From NCBI GenBank assembly GCA_946803715.1, contig CAMPET010000090.1, positions 70,477-84,938 on the forward strand: a stretch of DNA of 14,462 nucleotides, in the 5' to 3' direction. The position numbers and the translations under genes were made by a program. Source of the DNA: Beroe ovata (lineage: Eukaryota > Ctenophora > Nuda > Beroida > Beroidae). The notes under the pieces are model-generated. The model ran no database searches. It was given only the letters and a program-made list of their open reading frames with translations, and was not told the origin of the DNA. Below are positions 13,739 through 14,462 of the stretch, piece after piece. Position 1 is the first letter of the stretch; every line of letters starts with the position of its first letter.

Positions 13739-14019
13739 ATACTCTTCTATTGAACCTTTCCTGTTCATTCCTATGGAACGTTTTCTGTCCAGAATCCTTT
13801 TCATACCCTTGGATCGCTAAAATGATTGTCTGACAACTACCAAAACACCTATGAGAGACCGAAAACTTGGGCTATAAGATCTAAAATAGAACATATAAAC
13901 TCCAAATCATCGATGTCTGCATCTTGAACGGTCAGATTGACATAAATTCCAGCTCGGAAAAACATATATTTCGGACTGATCATAAAATTCAAGTATTTCT
14001 ACGCCTTTGCGTAACTCAT

Positions 14020-14092
14020 CATGTGACATCAGCAGCCACGTGACTTTTAATAGTCTCGTGATATCAACGGTCAAGTGATCAGTCACGTGATC
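14020..14092. promoter_or_regulatory. Cluster of E-box and E-box-like sites
   Basis: Within 73 bp there are CATGTGAC (about 14020), CCACGTGAC (14036-14044), CTCGTGAT (about 14056), TCAAGTGATC (about 14071) and GTCACGTGATC (14082-14092). Two are true CACGTG E-boxes. All share a C-N-YGTGA-like core in the same orientation at 15-20 bp spacing. Function is inferred. Confidence 0.35.
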
Positions 14093-14462
14093 TAAGCTGT
14101 GCGTTCTTAATTCATGAGACTATTTTGAAACTTGTCTGACCCTCGTTTTAGTTGGGCTATTTAGCCTACACACACGCATAATCCAGCGTAGGATATGAAC
14201 TGAGCACGCGATATTTAGATCTATTTTTAGCATGATATTATTTGTAGATTACATGTATTCGACTAAAGCAGGTAGTAAAGTGAATTTTTCAAAAAAAGTT
14301 CATCACTATAGGTACCTACCTAATACTTGAAATTCCTGATTATGTGATTACGTAATTCTCGCTTAATTGGGTAAGAAATATGAACAAAACACAGAGCAAC
14401 CAACGAAAATCAAGCAACATATAAAAAACACATACATATCCGGGACATTGCCATTTGAGGGG
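14093..14462. other. Right end, nothing recognised
   Basis: AT-rich sequence with a short CA run near 14168. No gene, repeat or RNA is supported. Confidence 0.5.

Noticed and set aside
13515-13820. Overlapping frames on both strands around 13515-13820
   Set aside because: They are created by the 18-bp minisatellite; the plus frame begins at TTG right after a stop and has no ATG before the array.

Overview
The window looks like nuclear DNA of an animal, most likely an insect. It is strongly AT-rich and carries CR1/L2-group non-LTR retrotransposons, short palindromic TIR elements, many CA microsatellites, and a spliced gene with GT-AG introns. A sap-feeding hemipteran such as a planthopper would fit, but I cannot prove the taxon from sequence alone. 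There is no sign of bacterial operons, and I see no tRNA, rRNA or CRISPR array. || Layout. 1-1880 is non-coding and full of fold-back DNA: two oppositely oriented copies of a 95-100 bp TIR element with target-site duplications (609-703, 937-1036), then two more palindromic blocks (1148-1444, 1446-1535). 1888-5180 holds two different non-LTR retrotransposon ORFs on the minus strand. Element A (3731-5180) has a nearly complete reverse transcriptase. Element B (1897-3729) has an APE endonuclease plus the start of an RT. Both elements break exactly at single-N positions (1896, 3730), so the composite is probably an assembly join. || 5656-7775 appears to contain a previously unmarked three-exon gene on the minus strand. 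The exons are 7775-7707, 6608-6513 and 6063-5656. The reading frame is open through all three, every junction is phase 0, and the splice signals are good. The inferred protein is 190 residues: basic, then Pro/Ser-rich with an 18-bp-encoded hexapeptide repeat. I do not recognise it. Its first intron holds the 3' tail of a CR1/L2-like retrotransposon (6987-7402), with 3' stem-loops and an (AAT)n tail. Upstream of it, 8671-8721 has two TCACGTGA boxes and a CCAAT box that could be its promoter. || 8800-14462 has no gene I can support. It holds CA microsatellites, short tandem duplications, a promoter-like block (11500-11840) with six CCAAT boxes of which three are spaced exactly 30 bp apart, an E-box/CRE/TATA cluster (12379-12417), an 18-bp minisatellite of seven units (13613-13738) and an E-box-like cluster (14020-14092). 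Most long ORFs in this part are by-products of repeats.
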